Below are positions 25,680 through 34,500 of a stretch of DNA of 42,140 bases, piece after piece. The DNA is from Phycisphaerae bacterium (lineage in GTDB: Bacteria; Planctomycetota; Phycisphaerae; UBA1845; PWPN01): the NCBI GenBank assembly GCA_012729395.1, contig JAAYDF010000068.1, positions 1 to 42,140 of the forward strand, written 5' to 3'. The notes under the pieces are model-generated. The model saw nothing but the letters and a program-made list of their open reading frames with translations. It was not told the DNA's origin and searched no databases. The position numbers were made by a program, and so were the translations under genes. Each line of letters begins with the position of its first letter. Position 1 is the first letter of the stretch.

Positions 25680-25991
25680 AACCAGCCGCGTCCAGTCCGC
25701 ATGATTTCAAACGCGCATCGGCGCGGACCTTCGCCTGCGCCGCCCGAGTATAAGCTTCGGCCTCACACACGGGCAACACCCAACCACGCCAGCCATGAGG
25801 ACCGAATCAACTTGTTGATGGAGGACCAGGGGGTGGCATCGGCCTATATGCGGGCCCATGGCCTGTCCCCACCCGGCCACGGGTCGCACCACCAACCCAT
25901 GCGGTCACCAACGAGGAAAAACACGCCGGGCTCGGCTACCTTGCGGCGCCGAGCCCGGCAATCGCCAACACTCCCACTCAGCTTCCACCAC
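25680..25991. other. Intergenic region with the terminator of the dockerin gene
   Basis: The hairpin at 25925–25959 is the only clear element. The promoter of the GT4 gene should lie in the left part, but I could not identify it. Confidence 0.55.
25917..25959 (-). terminator. Rho-independent terminator of the GEVED/dockerin gene
   Basis: An 11-base perfect stem, GCCGGGCTCGG (25925–25935) with CCGAGCCCGGC (25949–25959). On the minus strand it is followed by GTGTTTTTCC. It lies 33 bases past the stop codon. Confidence 0.85.
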
Positions 25992-28900
25992 TCACCAGCA
26001 TCCCGCCCCCGGGCACAGCCCAACGACCATGTTCAGGTTGTTGCGAACGAACACCAGATCAAAAATGTTGATCGAACCATCCGCGTTGACGTCCGACCTG
26101 AAGTTGGCCGCCACCACCGGCTGGTTGAGGTTGTTGCGAACAAGGACCAGGTCGAAGATGTTGACCTTGCCGTCGTTGTTCGCGTCACCCGCCAATACCC
26201 GGATGCACACGCCACCCTGCGAGATCTGGCCGCACGGCAAAGTGCTCTGGATACCCGGGAAGGTGATGATCAGCGGCTGGGCGTTGGTCGCACCGCTCAT
26301 GTCAATGGTCAGCGTCGGGCCCAGAACGGTCAACGTGTTCACCACGCCGCTGCTCACCGCCACATCCGCGAGTGTGCCTGTCACCTGAGCAATCGGCTGG
26401 TCGAAGGTGACGACAACCCTGGTGGGCCCACCCGTCCGAGGCTCGGTGTCCCCGATGCACGGATCGGTGTCGAACGTACCGGCCAAACCGTGCGTCTTCC
26501 GCGACGCCGCGGCGATCACCACCGGCGGCGCTGGAATGACAGGCGGTTCAAGCAGGTAATCCTCCGTCTCGCCAAACTCATAGCCGCCGGCCGGCCCAGA
26601 GCCGCCCCAACCCGGCGTCATCCCCGGCTGCCACGGCTGCTCCGCCAATGTCGCCCGCATCCACAACGGCGGGGAATCCACCGTCCCGATCGGGTCATAA
26701 GCCACAAACGATGGCGTGACAAACGTGAACGTGCCCAGACCAGGTGCCGGAACCGGAGCATTCTGCACCGCCCACTCCGGAACCGAGGTCCCGTCCTGAC
26801 AGATCATCGTGTCGTCCCAGTCACCATCGCGGTTCCAGTCGAACCACGCATTCAGGAGCATCTGCGGGCCAAGGCTGGCCACCGTCACCGTATAGGTGAA
26901 CGTCGTCGGCCTGCAGTGCGGCAGGCATACCGGCATCTGAACCCCATCGTCCGCAACATCCAGGTCCGCCAGATTCTGCAGCGGAATGATGTTGTTGGTC
27001 GGATCCTGGTCCGGCCCGATGTCCGCCTCGTTCTCCAACGTCACTCGCTGCCCCAGCCATGCCATCCCGAATGGCTGCCGATGCAACGGCCCGAACGGCG
27101 GCGAACCCGCCTGGTACACCGTCGGGAAGTTGGCCTGAATACCCGTAGAGTAAGTATTCATCAAAACGCCCCAGGTATTCGTGCTGTCCGGGGCATCACC
27201 AAGATCGTACTCGGGCGAAGCCTCCTCGATCCAAACAAGATAATCCTCAACCTCGCCGTCCCACGCCAAACCCGTATACGTCAGAATCGTGCCCGTCCCC
27301 GTCGAGAACCGGAACCTCGCGTAGGTCGCATTCGGCTGAGCACCCAACGGAACCACGAATGTCACGGCGTTTATTCCAGGACTCAAAGCAACCCCGTTGG
27401 CGATCTGATCGGCGGCTTCAGCCCAACTCCCGTTGCCGTCGAAGTCGATCCACGCCCACAGGTTGCCCGCCACCGACGCGGTCACCTGCACTGTGGCCGG
27501 CTGGCCTGTGACCAGCGGCGTGACAAAAACCACACCATCCTCATCCGGCAAATTGGCGAGATCATCCCCATCAGCGTTAGCCGTGGGCTGGCCGTCCGGC
27601 TCCGCGTCGATCACATTGCCGAGCATGACCCCTGGTACGATGAGATGCCGCGCACCGTTGCTGGCCAGCAAGGTGGGATATGTCGGATCCGGTGCGTCGC
27701 CATAATCCAGCTCCTCCTCGACGGGTAATACCTCGAGCAGGTAATCCTCGGTCTCACCGTCCTCGAACACGCCACTGCCCGTCCACCCCGTCCCCAGCTG
27801 GCTTTCGGTAATCGTGATCCGGGTCCACACAAAGCCCGCGTTCGGCCCGATGAGGAAGCCCGGTGGTGCGAGGGCGGACAGGGAACCCGCGAAACCGTTC
27901 GGAATGGGCCAGTCCACAAGCACGTGTTCGGGAGTGGCACCTGTCGGGCATAACGCCCCTCCGCCCCACACCCCGTCCTGCCTCCAATCCATCAACACGT
28001 TCACGTAGCCAGTCGTCTGACTGGGCATGTTGTTGACTACATTGACATCGATGTTGCCGCCCCACGTGGCGGGCTGGCAGACCCGGCCCAGCGCACCAGT
28101 CACCCCACTGCAAGACACAACCTTCTCGCTGCCCACCGGCCCCTGGATTGTATAGGCCGGCGGGAATAACAGCCCCGCGTCGCCGTCCTGCCAGCACTCA
28201 TCCTGATCGTACATGCTGGGATTGAACAGAGGGCAGAAACCCGCGTTGCCGTCCAGCTCAAAGTCAAAAATCGGTCCGAACCAGGCCCCAAAATTGTTGT
28301 GCTCGATGAACGAGCCGGCCGCGCCGACGTTCTTGCACGTCGGGAATCGTCCGATGACTCCGCTGGACGGATAGGCCAAGGCCCCCTCCGGAGCGTCGCC
28401 ATATTCGCGAAACTCCTCATCGGGACAAGGCTCATCCCCACTGATCGCGAACGCCAAGCCGATATCCTCCAGATACCAGACATGATCGGGCATCGGATAG
28501 GCCAGCCTGGTCCACGGGCCAAGATAAGGCTCGGTACCCTGCCCCGCCACGGCGGCATCATTGAAATTCATCGGTGGCGAGGTGACTGTCTTCCAGCCAA
28601 ACTGGGCACCGGCCGAGCCCATCGGCATCGCCTGAACATCGAGCCAGTAGACCAGCGGCTCTTCCAGGCTGCCCTCCTGACAGAACGCCTCATCCGCCGG
28701 AATGTGGAAATCGTATTGCCAACACTGCGTGTCTCCGGGGAAGATCCATTTGTCGGGCTCAAGCGGATCCCACCAGTATTCCTGAATGTCGTCCATGTAC
28801 AGGCTGTAGTCGAACTCGCCCGGCTGGATGGTACGCATCCACAACAACTCACCGGGCATGCTGTAACCTGTGGGACTTTCGTAAGCTGGAATATCCTTGT

Positions 28901-29468
28901 GAATGCTGAGCGTGAAACTGACGGCGTGCTCCATGGGGATGATGTCTTGCTTCCATGAACCCCACACGGTGATGTCGGTGACCAACGACCGCCGCTGACA
29001 GAGGAAATCGTCCGCCAGAACATTCAGGGCCGTAGCCTTCACATCAATGCCGGTACGGTTGATATCCGGTCGCTGGATGAACTTGAGCGCCAGCCCCTCG
29101 CAGGCATCATCGACGCCGTTACCGTTGGCATCCCCCATGCACATCGACCCGGGACCTTGAGGCACGCCGCCCTGCTCCAGGCACGCATTGGGCAGTTCCA
29201 TGTGGCACTTGCCCTCATGCGTGCAGCAGGCCTCGGGAGCCTCCGCCTCACAGGCATCGTCGACACCATTGCCGTCGCCGTCTCCCAGGCACACCCCGCC
29301 GGGCGGCAGATAGCCACCAAGCGAGGTGCACTCATCCGGCAGGATGTCCACACACATGCCATCCGGCAGACAGCAGGGCTCCGGCACCGGCTGGGCCTGA
29401 GCCACACCCATCGCTCCCAACAGCAAGACGCTCAGACAAAGGAACCGCGGCAAGCAGAAAGCGTGCAT
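25992..29468 (-). CDS. Large secreted GEVED-domain protein with C-terminal dockerin
   Basis: A 1158-residue secreted protein. The signal peptide is MHAFCLPRFLCLSVLLL…AQA. Residues about 30–125 hold two Cys-rich repeats, each with PCC/ACC at its start and G-D-(G/A)-N-G-N-G-V-D-D-A-C at its end, a calcium-loop-like pattern. Three GEVED-type segments end in GETEDYLLE or GEVEDYL near residues 573, 739 and 969, with WIDFDGNG and WFDWNRDGDWDD before them. Residues about 1096–1153 are a type I dockerin: DANNDGKVNIFDLV and DVNADGSINIFDLV, two calcium-binding repeats. Dockerins normally bind cohesins, but none is seen here. ATG 29468 has GGAGG upstream; about 69 upstream in-frame codons are excluded. 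It is probably a surface or matrix protein. Confidence 0.88.
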   Translation of the reverse strand: MHAFCLPRFLCLSVLLLGAMGVAQAQPVPEPCCLPDGMCVDILPDECTSLGGYLPPGGVCLGDGDGNGVDDACEAEAPEACCTHEGKCHMELPNACLEQGGVPQGPGSMCMGDANGNGVDDACEGLALKFIQRPDINRTGIDVKATALNVLADDFLCQRRSLVTDITVWGSWKQDIIPMEHAVSFTLSIHKDIPAYESPTGYSMPGELLWMRTIQPGEFDYSLYMDDIQEYWWDPLEPDKWIFPGDTQCWQYDFHIPADEAFCQEGSLEEPLVYWLDVQAMPMGSAGAQFGWKTVTSPPMNFNDAAVAGQGTEPYLGPWTRLAYPMPDHVWYLEDIGLAFAISGDEPCPDEEFREYGDAPEGALAYPSSGVIGRFPTCKNVGAAGSFIEHNNFGAWFGPIFDFELDGNAGFCPLFNPSMYDQDECWQDGDAGLLFPPAYTIQGPVGSEKVVSCSGVTGALGRVCQPATWGGNIDVNVVNNMPSQTTGYVNVLMDWRQDGVWGGGALCPTGATPEHVLVDWPIPNGFAGSLSALAPPGFLIGPNAGFVWTRITITESQLGTGWTGSGVFEDGETEDYLLEVLPVEEELDYGDAPDPTYPTLLASNGARHLIVPGVMLGNVIDAEPDGQPTANADGDDLANLPDEDGVVFVTPLVTGQPATVQVTASVAGNLWAWIDFDGNGSWAEAADQIANGVALSPGINAVTFVVPLGAQPNATYARFRFSTGTGTILTYTGLAWDGEVEDYLVWIEEASPEYDLGDAPDSTNTWGVLMNTYSTGIQANFPTVYQAGSPPFGPLHRQPFGMAWLGQRVTLENEADIGPDQDPTNNIIPLQNLADLDVADDGVQMPVCLPHCRPTTFTYTVTVASLGPQMLLNAWFDWNRDGDWDDTMICQDGTSVPEWAVQNAPVPAPGLGTFTFVTPSFVAYDPIGTVDSPPLWMRATLAEQPWQPGMTPGWGGSGPAGGYEFGETEDYLLEPPVIPAPPVVIAAASRKTHGLAGTFDTDPCIGDTEPRTGGPTRVVVTFDQPIAQVTGTLADVAVSSGVVNTLTVLGPTLTIDMSGATNAQPLIITFPGIQSTLPCGQISQGGVCIRVLAGDANNDGKVNIFDLVLVRNNLNQPVVAANFRSDVNADGSINIFDLVFVRNNLNMVVGLCPGAGCW

Positions 29469-29798
29469 GATTACGCCTCCTTCCAGGAAGACATGCGGAC
29501 GTGGCTCAGAGGGGCCTACAAGACCACCTCGGCTGCATATGAGCTGCGTCCTCTCCCGACGCGCGCAAGTCGCAACCGCAACTCTTTGAAATGTCACCTG
29601 CGACCAATACAAGTGTACCACATAGACGGCGTTATTCAAGCGACGGAGCAAAAAATCGAACTCCCTACGTCCCAAAAACGAAATACCGAGACACGCCCGC
29701 CCCAGGCCGCTGCCAAGCGAACTGGCCGATTGGCCGGCAACCGATGTGTCAACACAGAAGGGAGTGCCCCGCGAAAAACCGTCCGCAGGCGAGACTTG
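29469..29798. other. Intergenic region upstream of the dockerin gene
   Basis: It contains the promoter candidate at 29612–29639 and an A-rich stretch near 29650 (T-rich on the minus strand) that could act as an UP element. The implied 5' leader is about 140 bases. No terminator for aroC is apparent. Confidence 0.45.
29612..29639 (-). promoter_or_regulatory. Candidate sigma-70 promoter of the dockerin gene
   Basis: On the minus strand: -35 TTGAAT (29639–29634), a 16-bp spacer, and -10 TACACT (29617–29612), with a T-tract upstream. It was found by eye. Confidence 0.4.
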
Positions 29799-30968
29799 TC
29801 AAGCGGGCTCTTGGGTACCGAGGAGGCGAGCGGCCCCCAGATAGAACTTCCAGGCCGCCTCGATCTCTGCCAGCGTGTCGCCGCCGAATTTCTCAACCAG
29901 GGCTCGGGCGATCTCGAAGGCGACGACGTTCTCGGCGACGACGCTGGCGGCGGAAACCGCGCAAACGTCGCTACGTTCGTAGTCGCTGCGCTCGCGCTGG
30001 CGGGTCGCGAGGTTCACGCTGTCCAGGCCGCGGAGCAATGTGCTGATTGGCTTCATGACTCCTCGGACAACAACCGGCTGGCCGTTGGTCATGCCGCCCT
30101 CGAGGCCGCCGGCGTTGTTGCTCCGGCGAGTGAAGCCCAGGCAAGGCGTATCGCGCAAGCCCGGGTCGAAGTCGATCTCGTCGTGGACCTGGCTGCCGGG
30201 CCGTGAGGCCACGCCAAATCCGAGCCCGATCTCCGCCCCCTTGAAGGCCTGGATCGAACCGATCGCCATGAGCAAGCGGCCGTCGAGGCGATCCTGGTAG
30301 CGTGCGCAGCTCCCCAGCCCCGGTGGGCAACCAAAGACCCGAACCTCTACAATACCGCCGACGGTGTCTTTATCCTCTTTAGCCTTGCGGATCGCCCCTA
30401 CCATGGGCCCCACGGCGGCGGGATCGGCCGTGTAGACGTCGTTGCCGTCTCGGGCGACGATCAGCTCGGCGGGAGAGGCGTCGACGGGGATATTCGCCAC
30501 GGCCGGCCCGACCTGGGTCACGAAGCCCACGCACTGGATACCGAAGGGGATGAGTAAACTACGGGCCACGGCGCCGGCGGCCACGCGGGCGGCGGTCTCG
30601 CGGGCGGAAGCCCGTTCGAGCGTCTCGCGGCAATCGGTGGTCAGCCACTTCAGGCTGCCGGCCAAGTCGGCGTGCCCGGGCCGGGGACGGGAGACCTCCG
30701 GTGCTTCGTCGATCCGCCAGTCGCGGTTGGCGATCTGGATAGCCAGAGGCGAGCCGATCGTCCGGCCGCGGCGTATACCGGAGAGGATATTGACCGTGTC
30801 CTTTTCGATCTTTTGCCGTCCGCCGCGACCGTAGCCCCCCTGCCGCCGAGCCATCTCGCGGTTGGCCAACTCCATATCCAGGGTCACGCCGGCCGGCAAG
30901 CCCTCGATCAGCGCGATCAGGCCCTGCCCGTGCGATTCACCCGCGGTTCGGTACTCCAGGTTGCTCAT
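29799..30968 (-). CDS. aroC: Chorismate synthase
   Basis: A 389-residue enzyme of normal family length that makes chorismate from EPSP with reduced flavin, the last step of the shikimate pathway. Family signatures are present: RTAGESHGQGL with catalytic His13, RRQGGYGRGGRQ, the anion-binding SGIRRGRTIGSPLA, and FTRRSNNAGGLEGGMTNGQP. The start ATG 30968 is directly before the conserved NLEYRTAG. No other aro gene is nearby. A four-unit 33-bp repeat array begins 52 bases upstream of the start, between it and the double-SIS gene on the same strand. Confidence 0.97.
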   Translation of the reverse strand: MSNLEYRTAGESHGQGLIALIEGLPAGVTLDMELANREMARRQGGYGRGGRQKIEKDTVNILSGIRRGRTIGSPLAIQIANRDWRIDEAPEVSRPRPGHADLAGSLKWLTTDCRETLERASARETAARVAAGAVARSLLIPFGIQCVGFVTQVGPAVANIPVDASPAELIVARDGNDVYTADPAAVGPMVGAIRKAKEDKDTVGGIVEVRVFGCPPGLGSCARYQDRLDGRLLMAIGSIQAFKGAEIGLGFGVASRPGSQVHDEIDFDPGLRDTPCLGFTRRSNNAGGLEGGMTNGQPVVVRGVMKPISTLLRGLDSVNLATRQRERSDYERSDVCAVSAASVVAENVVAFEIARALVEKFGGDTLAEIEAAWKFYLGAARLLGTQEPA

Positions 30969-31020
30969 AGCCGGACCATTTTATACCGCCAGCCGCGAAT
31001 GACCAACGCAGAACACCCAC

Positions 31021-31148
31021 GAGCCCCAAGCGCAAGCGCGGGGATGACCCTACGAGCCCCAAACGCCAGCGCGGGGATGACCCCAACGAGCCCCAAGCGC
31101 AAGCGCGGGGATGACTTCACGAGCCCCAAGCGCCAGCGCGGGGATGCG
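31021..31148. repeat. 33-bp tandem repeat array 1 (family C, four units)
   Basis: Units begin at 31021, 31054, 31088 and 31121. Each has GAGCCCCAAGCGCAAGCGCG (or a near copy), then GGGATGA and a variable part of about six to seven bases. The period is 33 or 34. Confidence 0.92.
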
Positions 31149-31377
31149 GAGCGCCAGCGACGCCCCAAAAACCTCCCACAAGCAGCAAACTCATGCCGCG
31201 GGGTACAACGACGGATAACCGCGCAAGCGATCCCTCGAAGCGTCAAACGACCGGCTGTTCCGGACCTGTCATTTCTGGGCCCAGAGATGATCGCATCATG
31301 CCCATTCGCGAGGCCGGATCGCTCCACGAAAATGGTTCTATCGCTCGGCGAGTGTTGGGTACGTCGCTGACGCTTCA

Positions 31378-31631
31378 CATCCCCGCGCTTGCGCTTGGGG
31401 CTCGTAGGACCCCTCCCTCGCTTGCGCTTGGGGCTCGTGAAGTCATCCCCTCGCTCGCGCTTGGGGCTCGTTGGTGCTATCGCCGCGATGGCGCTTGGGG
31501 GACGTTGGGTTTTCCCCGCGCTGGCGCTTGGGGCTCGTAGAATTTCTCCCGCGTTGGCGCGTGGAGCTTGTTGGCTCATCCCCGCAGTCGCGCTTGGGGG
31601 GCGTCGGGCATTCCCTCGCGATGCGGGCTCG
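31378..31631. repeat. 33-bp tandem repeat array 2, opposite orientation (family C, about eight units)
   Basis: Units ending GCGCTTGGGGCTCG recur about every 33 bases from 31378 to 31631, growing more degenerate to the right. This is the reverse complement of array 1. The two arrays face each other across 229 bases that hold no gene. The array ends 40 bases after the stop of the double-SIS gene. Confidence 0.9.
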
Positions 31632-31670
31632 TGGCGTTTTCGTGCGGTTCGTGGGCGATTCGATGCCGAG

Positions 31671-33362
31671 TCAGTCTTTCTTGCTTAACCGTTCGATGGC
31701 CGAGCGGACGACGGGCTCGCGCTGGAGGAGGCGGTCGGCCTCGGCGTAGGAGGCGCGGCTGCCGGCCATGATGAGTGCCCGGGGGACCACCTTGGCGGCG
31801 CTGGTCGCGGCGGCCACATGCTGCGAGGGTTTGGCCCGAAGCACCGCAGTCGTCGGGCGGTCCTGCCCGTAGATGCTCCGCAGCAGGCAGCGTCGAGCGG
31901 TTTCGGCGGAGACACCCATGAGATCCTGCAGAATGCCCAGCGTCCGGTGGTAGAGCTTGTTGTTGCTGATGCGCAGGTCGACCATGCGGTTCTGGTACAC
32001 CTTCCCGCACAGGATATGTGCCGCGGTGGTCAGGGCGTTGGCGATGAGCTTGGTCGCGTACTCGCCGAACAGATGCGTGCCCGGCAGGAGTGACTTGGGC
32101 AAACCCTCCACCCGGATGTGCACATCGCAGGCCGGCGCGGCCGATCGCCCACCTGTCGTCTCCACGATCGCCGTGTGAGCCTTCGCCCGACGAACCTTGT
32201 TGAAGGTCTCCCGCAGTGCGGGGCTCCACCGTGGCTCGGGCAAGGCCACCACCAGGTCGTCGGGCTTCAGATCGCTCGCCTGGTTCGCCAGGAAATCATC
32301 CAGCGAAATACGGTACCAGGGGCCGGCCGCGCTGAGATCGTGGCCCGGCCCGAGCAGCGTGCGCCATCCGCCGGCCAGGAAGCCGCGAACGTCATCAAAA
32401 CCCGCCCCGTAGGTGGGCGGACACTCGGACGCGTCGATCAGCCCGACGATGCCGGGTGACCCCGTGCCGAGGTAGTAAACATGCCTTCCTTGACGAAGTG
32501 CCTGGCCGCCGAGTCGGATGAGGTCGGCGATCGGGGCGACCTGCTCGTAGGTCGTCACGCGCGTCTGCTCGTAGCGGGTGATCGCCTCGCGAACGGTTTC
32601 GAGATCGGATTTACCGCCCGCGGAACCGGCCGCCAGCGAGAAGATGGTTTCGAGCAACAGCTTGGTCGCGCTGCCGCCTTTCATGCGGGTTGAACCGGTC
32701 ACCGGCTCCGGCCCGACGACGGGGTTGAGAATCATGCAGTTGGGTCGGCCGTTGATCGCACGCACGACATCGGCGAAGGTCTTGTCCCAGTTCTCGACCT
32801 CCATATCGCGGGCCCGATTCTCCGGATTGAAGCCCATGAGGATGCACTTCGCCCGGGCGTCGCTCGACAGATGCCAAAGCTGCGAAGCCACGTAGGGGGC
32901 GGCGAACGCGCAAGTGATGCCGACGTACAGGATCCGCTTCTTGCCCGCGATGAGCGGCTCGAGGTCGGTGATCGCCTGGTGCGGGTCGTCCTCCGCACCT
33001 TCCTGAGCCTTGATCAAGGCGAGGTCGGTGCCGGCGATGAGGTAGGAGAAGTTGGGCACCTGTCTGCGGGTGGCCAGGTGGCGGTTGAACGTCCGGGCGG
33101 CGAACATGGCCAGCCGGCCGCTGGTACCCGCACCGGAGATGACAATGGCCGCGTCGCGTCGCCCCATGAGCGGCGCCGCCCAGAGGATCGCCTGAGCGAT
33201 GCGGGCCACGATCTCGTCATCACACACGGCGGGGTAATCGCGATAACCGTTGTAGATCTGCGCATCGCTGGCCCGCAGCAGGCGGACGATACCTTCCGGC
33301 GAAGCGACGTCAATGTCCGTGGTCAACTCGTTCGGCGATTCGGTGATAGAGCGAAGCTGCAT
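31671..33362 (-). CDS. Double-SIS protein, MurQ/GCKR-like
   Basis: A 563-residue protein. The first half (to about 250) is a SIS domain with ISGAGTSGRLA at 75–85, the acidic EGAEDD at 121–126 that fits the catalytic region of MurQ, and the family signature GPEPVTGSTRMKGGSATK at about 217–234. A second SIS-type domain follows (about 275–440, with YYLGTGSPGIVGLIDASE) and a helical C-terminal part. Bacterial MurQ (N-acetylmuramic acid 6-phosphate etherase) has about 300 residues and one SIS domain; the double form resembles the glucokinase regulator GCKR. It may cleave MurNAc-6-phosphate in peptidoglycan recycling or sense sugar phosphates. No MurP or AnmK gene is nearby. Confidence 0.82.
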   Translation of the reverse strand: MQLRSITESPNELTTDIDVASPEGIVRLLRASDAQIYNGYRDYPAVCDDEIVARIAQAILWAAPLMGRRDAAIVISGAGTSGRLAMFAARTFNRHLATRRQVPNFSYLIAGTDLALIKAQEGAEDDPHQAITDLEPLIAGKKRILYVGITCAFAAPYVASQLWHLSSDARAKCILMGFNPENRARDMEVENWDKTFADVVRAINGRPNCMILNPVVGPEPVTGSTRMKGGSATKLLLETIFSLAAGSAGGKSDLETVREAITRYEQTRVTTYEQVAPIADLIRLGGQALRQGRHVYYLGTGSPGIVGLIDASECPPTYGAGFDDVRGFLAGGWRTLLGPGHDLSAAGPWYRISLDDFLANQASDLKPDDLVVALPEPRWSPALRETFNKVRRAKAHTAIVETTGGRSAAPACDVHIRVEGLPKSLLPGTHLFGEYATKLIANALTTAAHILCGKVYQNRMVDLRISNNKLYHRTLGILQDLMGVSAETARRCLLRSIYGQDRPTTAVLRAKPSQHVAAATSAAKVVPRALIMAGSRASYAEADRLLQREPVVRSAIERLSKKD

Positions 33363-33615
33363 GAAGGCGAAATCCTCTTGCCCAAGGCGGCTTGGAGCCG
33401 CAATCCATACCTCTCAGTCAAGCGGCCGCGGAAGGGACACAGGCACTTCTTCGCTGAGAGGCCTCGCTAAGGCGACGGCGCCGCCATGCCGTTCAATGAA
33501 TGGCTGAACCGCATGGAAGACTCTCAAGCCGGCAGGAAGGGCCAATCCCCGGGCGCTCACCACATATTTCTCCGCGGCAAGATAACGTCCGCCGAAGCCT
33601 GACGCCAATTCGATG
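33363..33615. other. Short gap with an uncertain small ORF
   Basis: On the minus strand a TTG at 33608 opens 64 codons (to 33414), starting MASGFGGRYLAAEKYVV. It lies in line between two minus-strand genes, but codon third positions are less GC-rich than in its neighbours and no ribosome site is clear. I do not call it a gene. Confidence 0.3.
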
Positions 33616-34500
33616 TCACGGCACGGGTCGCGGCCGGTCGTCGGGCGTGTGGATCCGCAGGGCCTCGTCGGTCAGTCGGGGGTTCAGCTTGCGAACCTCA
33701 GCAAGAATGCCATCGGCCTCGCTCTCGCCGCGGAGCCTGATCGCGGCCGCTTGATGCTGGGCCTCGACCAGCAGGAGTTCGGCCTCCCGCCGGGCAAGGG
33801 CCTCGATCCGGGCCACCTGCACGCGTGTCTCCTGACGCACTCGGTCGGCCGCGTGCTCACGGTCGGCCAGCATCAGGGCCAGCATGCTCTCCTTCATCCG
33901 CTCGGGCCGGACCAGCCGACGAACGCCAACCTCGACCAAATCAATCCCCAGTCGGGCGCGAGCCTCTGCCGCGGCGGCCCGGCGAACGCGGTCCAGCAAG
34001 ACGTCTACCGATGGCGGGATCGCCGCGGCATCGCCGGTCGAGTTGAGCCATTCACGCAATCCGTGGCCCGCCAACTCGCCGTCCAGAACATGCCAGACAA
34101 TCTCCCGCAAACGTCGCTCGGCACTGCCCGCGTCCGTAACCGCTTGCAGGTACGTCCCCCACCCCTGCGGGGTGACTCGCCAACAGGCGAAGGGTTCGAT
34201 CACCAGTGGCTCATGATCCGCGGTGAGGCGTTCCACCGGCTCGAAGGTCAGCAGCCGAAGCCGTCCGTCCACTCGCCGCACGGCCTGCCACGGCGCCTTG
34301 GAATGCAGGCCGGGCTCGGCCACCAAGGCGGCCCCCGGCAAACCCAAACCATGGACGACCGCCACTTCGCCCGGCTCAACCATCACCATGCTACGCCAAC
34401 CGACAAAGGCCACGACCGCCGCAGCGGCCCACAGCAGGAGCCGGATCTTCTTACGACCGGGCCGACCGACCGACGATGATGATGCCACCAAGGCTCTCAT
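33616..34500 (-). CDS. HflC-like SPFH/band 7 membrane protein
   Basis: A 294-residue protein with one N-terminal membrane helix (about 20–36), then MVEPGEVAVVHGLGLPGAAL and GLHSKAPWQAVRRVDGRLR, the start of an SPFH domain, and a long helical part (about 180–265) rich in Ala, Arg and Glu with EARARLGIDLVEVGVRRL, typical of HflC/prohibitin proteins. Such proteins form large cage-like rings on the membrane and in E. coli hold FtsH. The ATG overlaps the stop of the HflK-like gene by four bases (ATGA), so the two are made together. The sequence is divergent from textbook HflC, and no ftsH is in the window. Confidence 0.8.
   Translation of the reverse strand: MRALVASSSSVGRPGRKKIRLLLWAAAAVVAFVGWRSMVMVEPGEVAVVHGLGLPGAALVAEPGLHSKAPWQAVRRVDGRLRLLTFEPVERLTADHEPLVIEPFACWRVTPQGWGTYLQAVTDAGSAERRLREIVWHVLDGELAGHGLREWLNSTGDAAAIPPSVDVLLDRVRRAAAAEARARLGIDLVEVGVRRLVRPERMKESMLALMLADREHAADRVRQETRVQVARIEALARREAELLLVEAQHQAAAIRLRGESEADGILAEVRKLNPRLTDEALRIHTPDDRPRPVP

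Noticed and set aside
25113-27728. 871-codon open frame across the GT4 and dockerin genes
   Set aside because: It runs through the terminator and two real genes on the opposite strand; composition is that of a shadow frame.
30965-31579. Protein with SPKRKRG repeats
   Set aside because: It is a translation of the 33-bp DNA repeat arrays, overlaps the start of aroC, and has no ribosome site; the DNA repeat is the feature.
31021-31631. CRISPR array
   Set aside because: The period is 33 bases with only about 9 variable bases, units degrade gradually, and no cas gene is present.
33414-33608. Small 64-residue gene on the minus strand
   Set aside because: TTG start without ribosome site, poorer codon bias than its neighbours, no recognisable motif.
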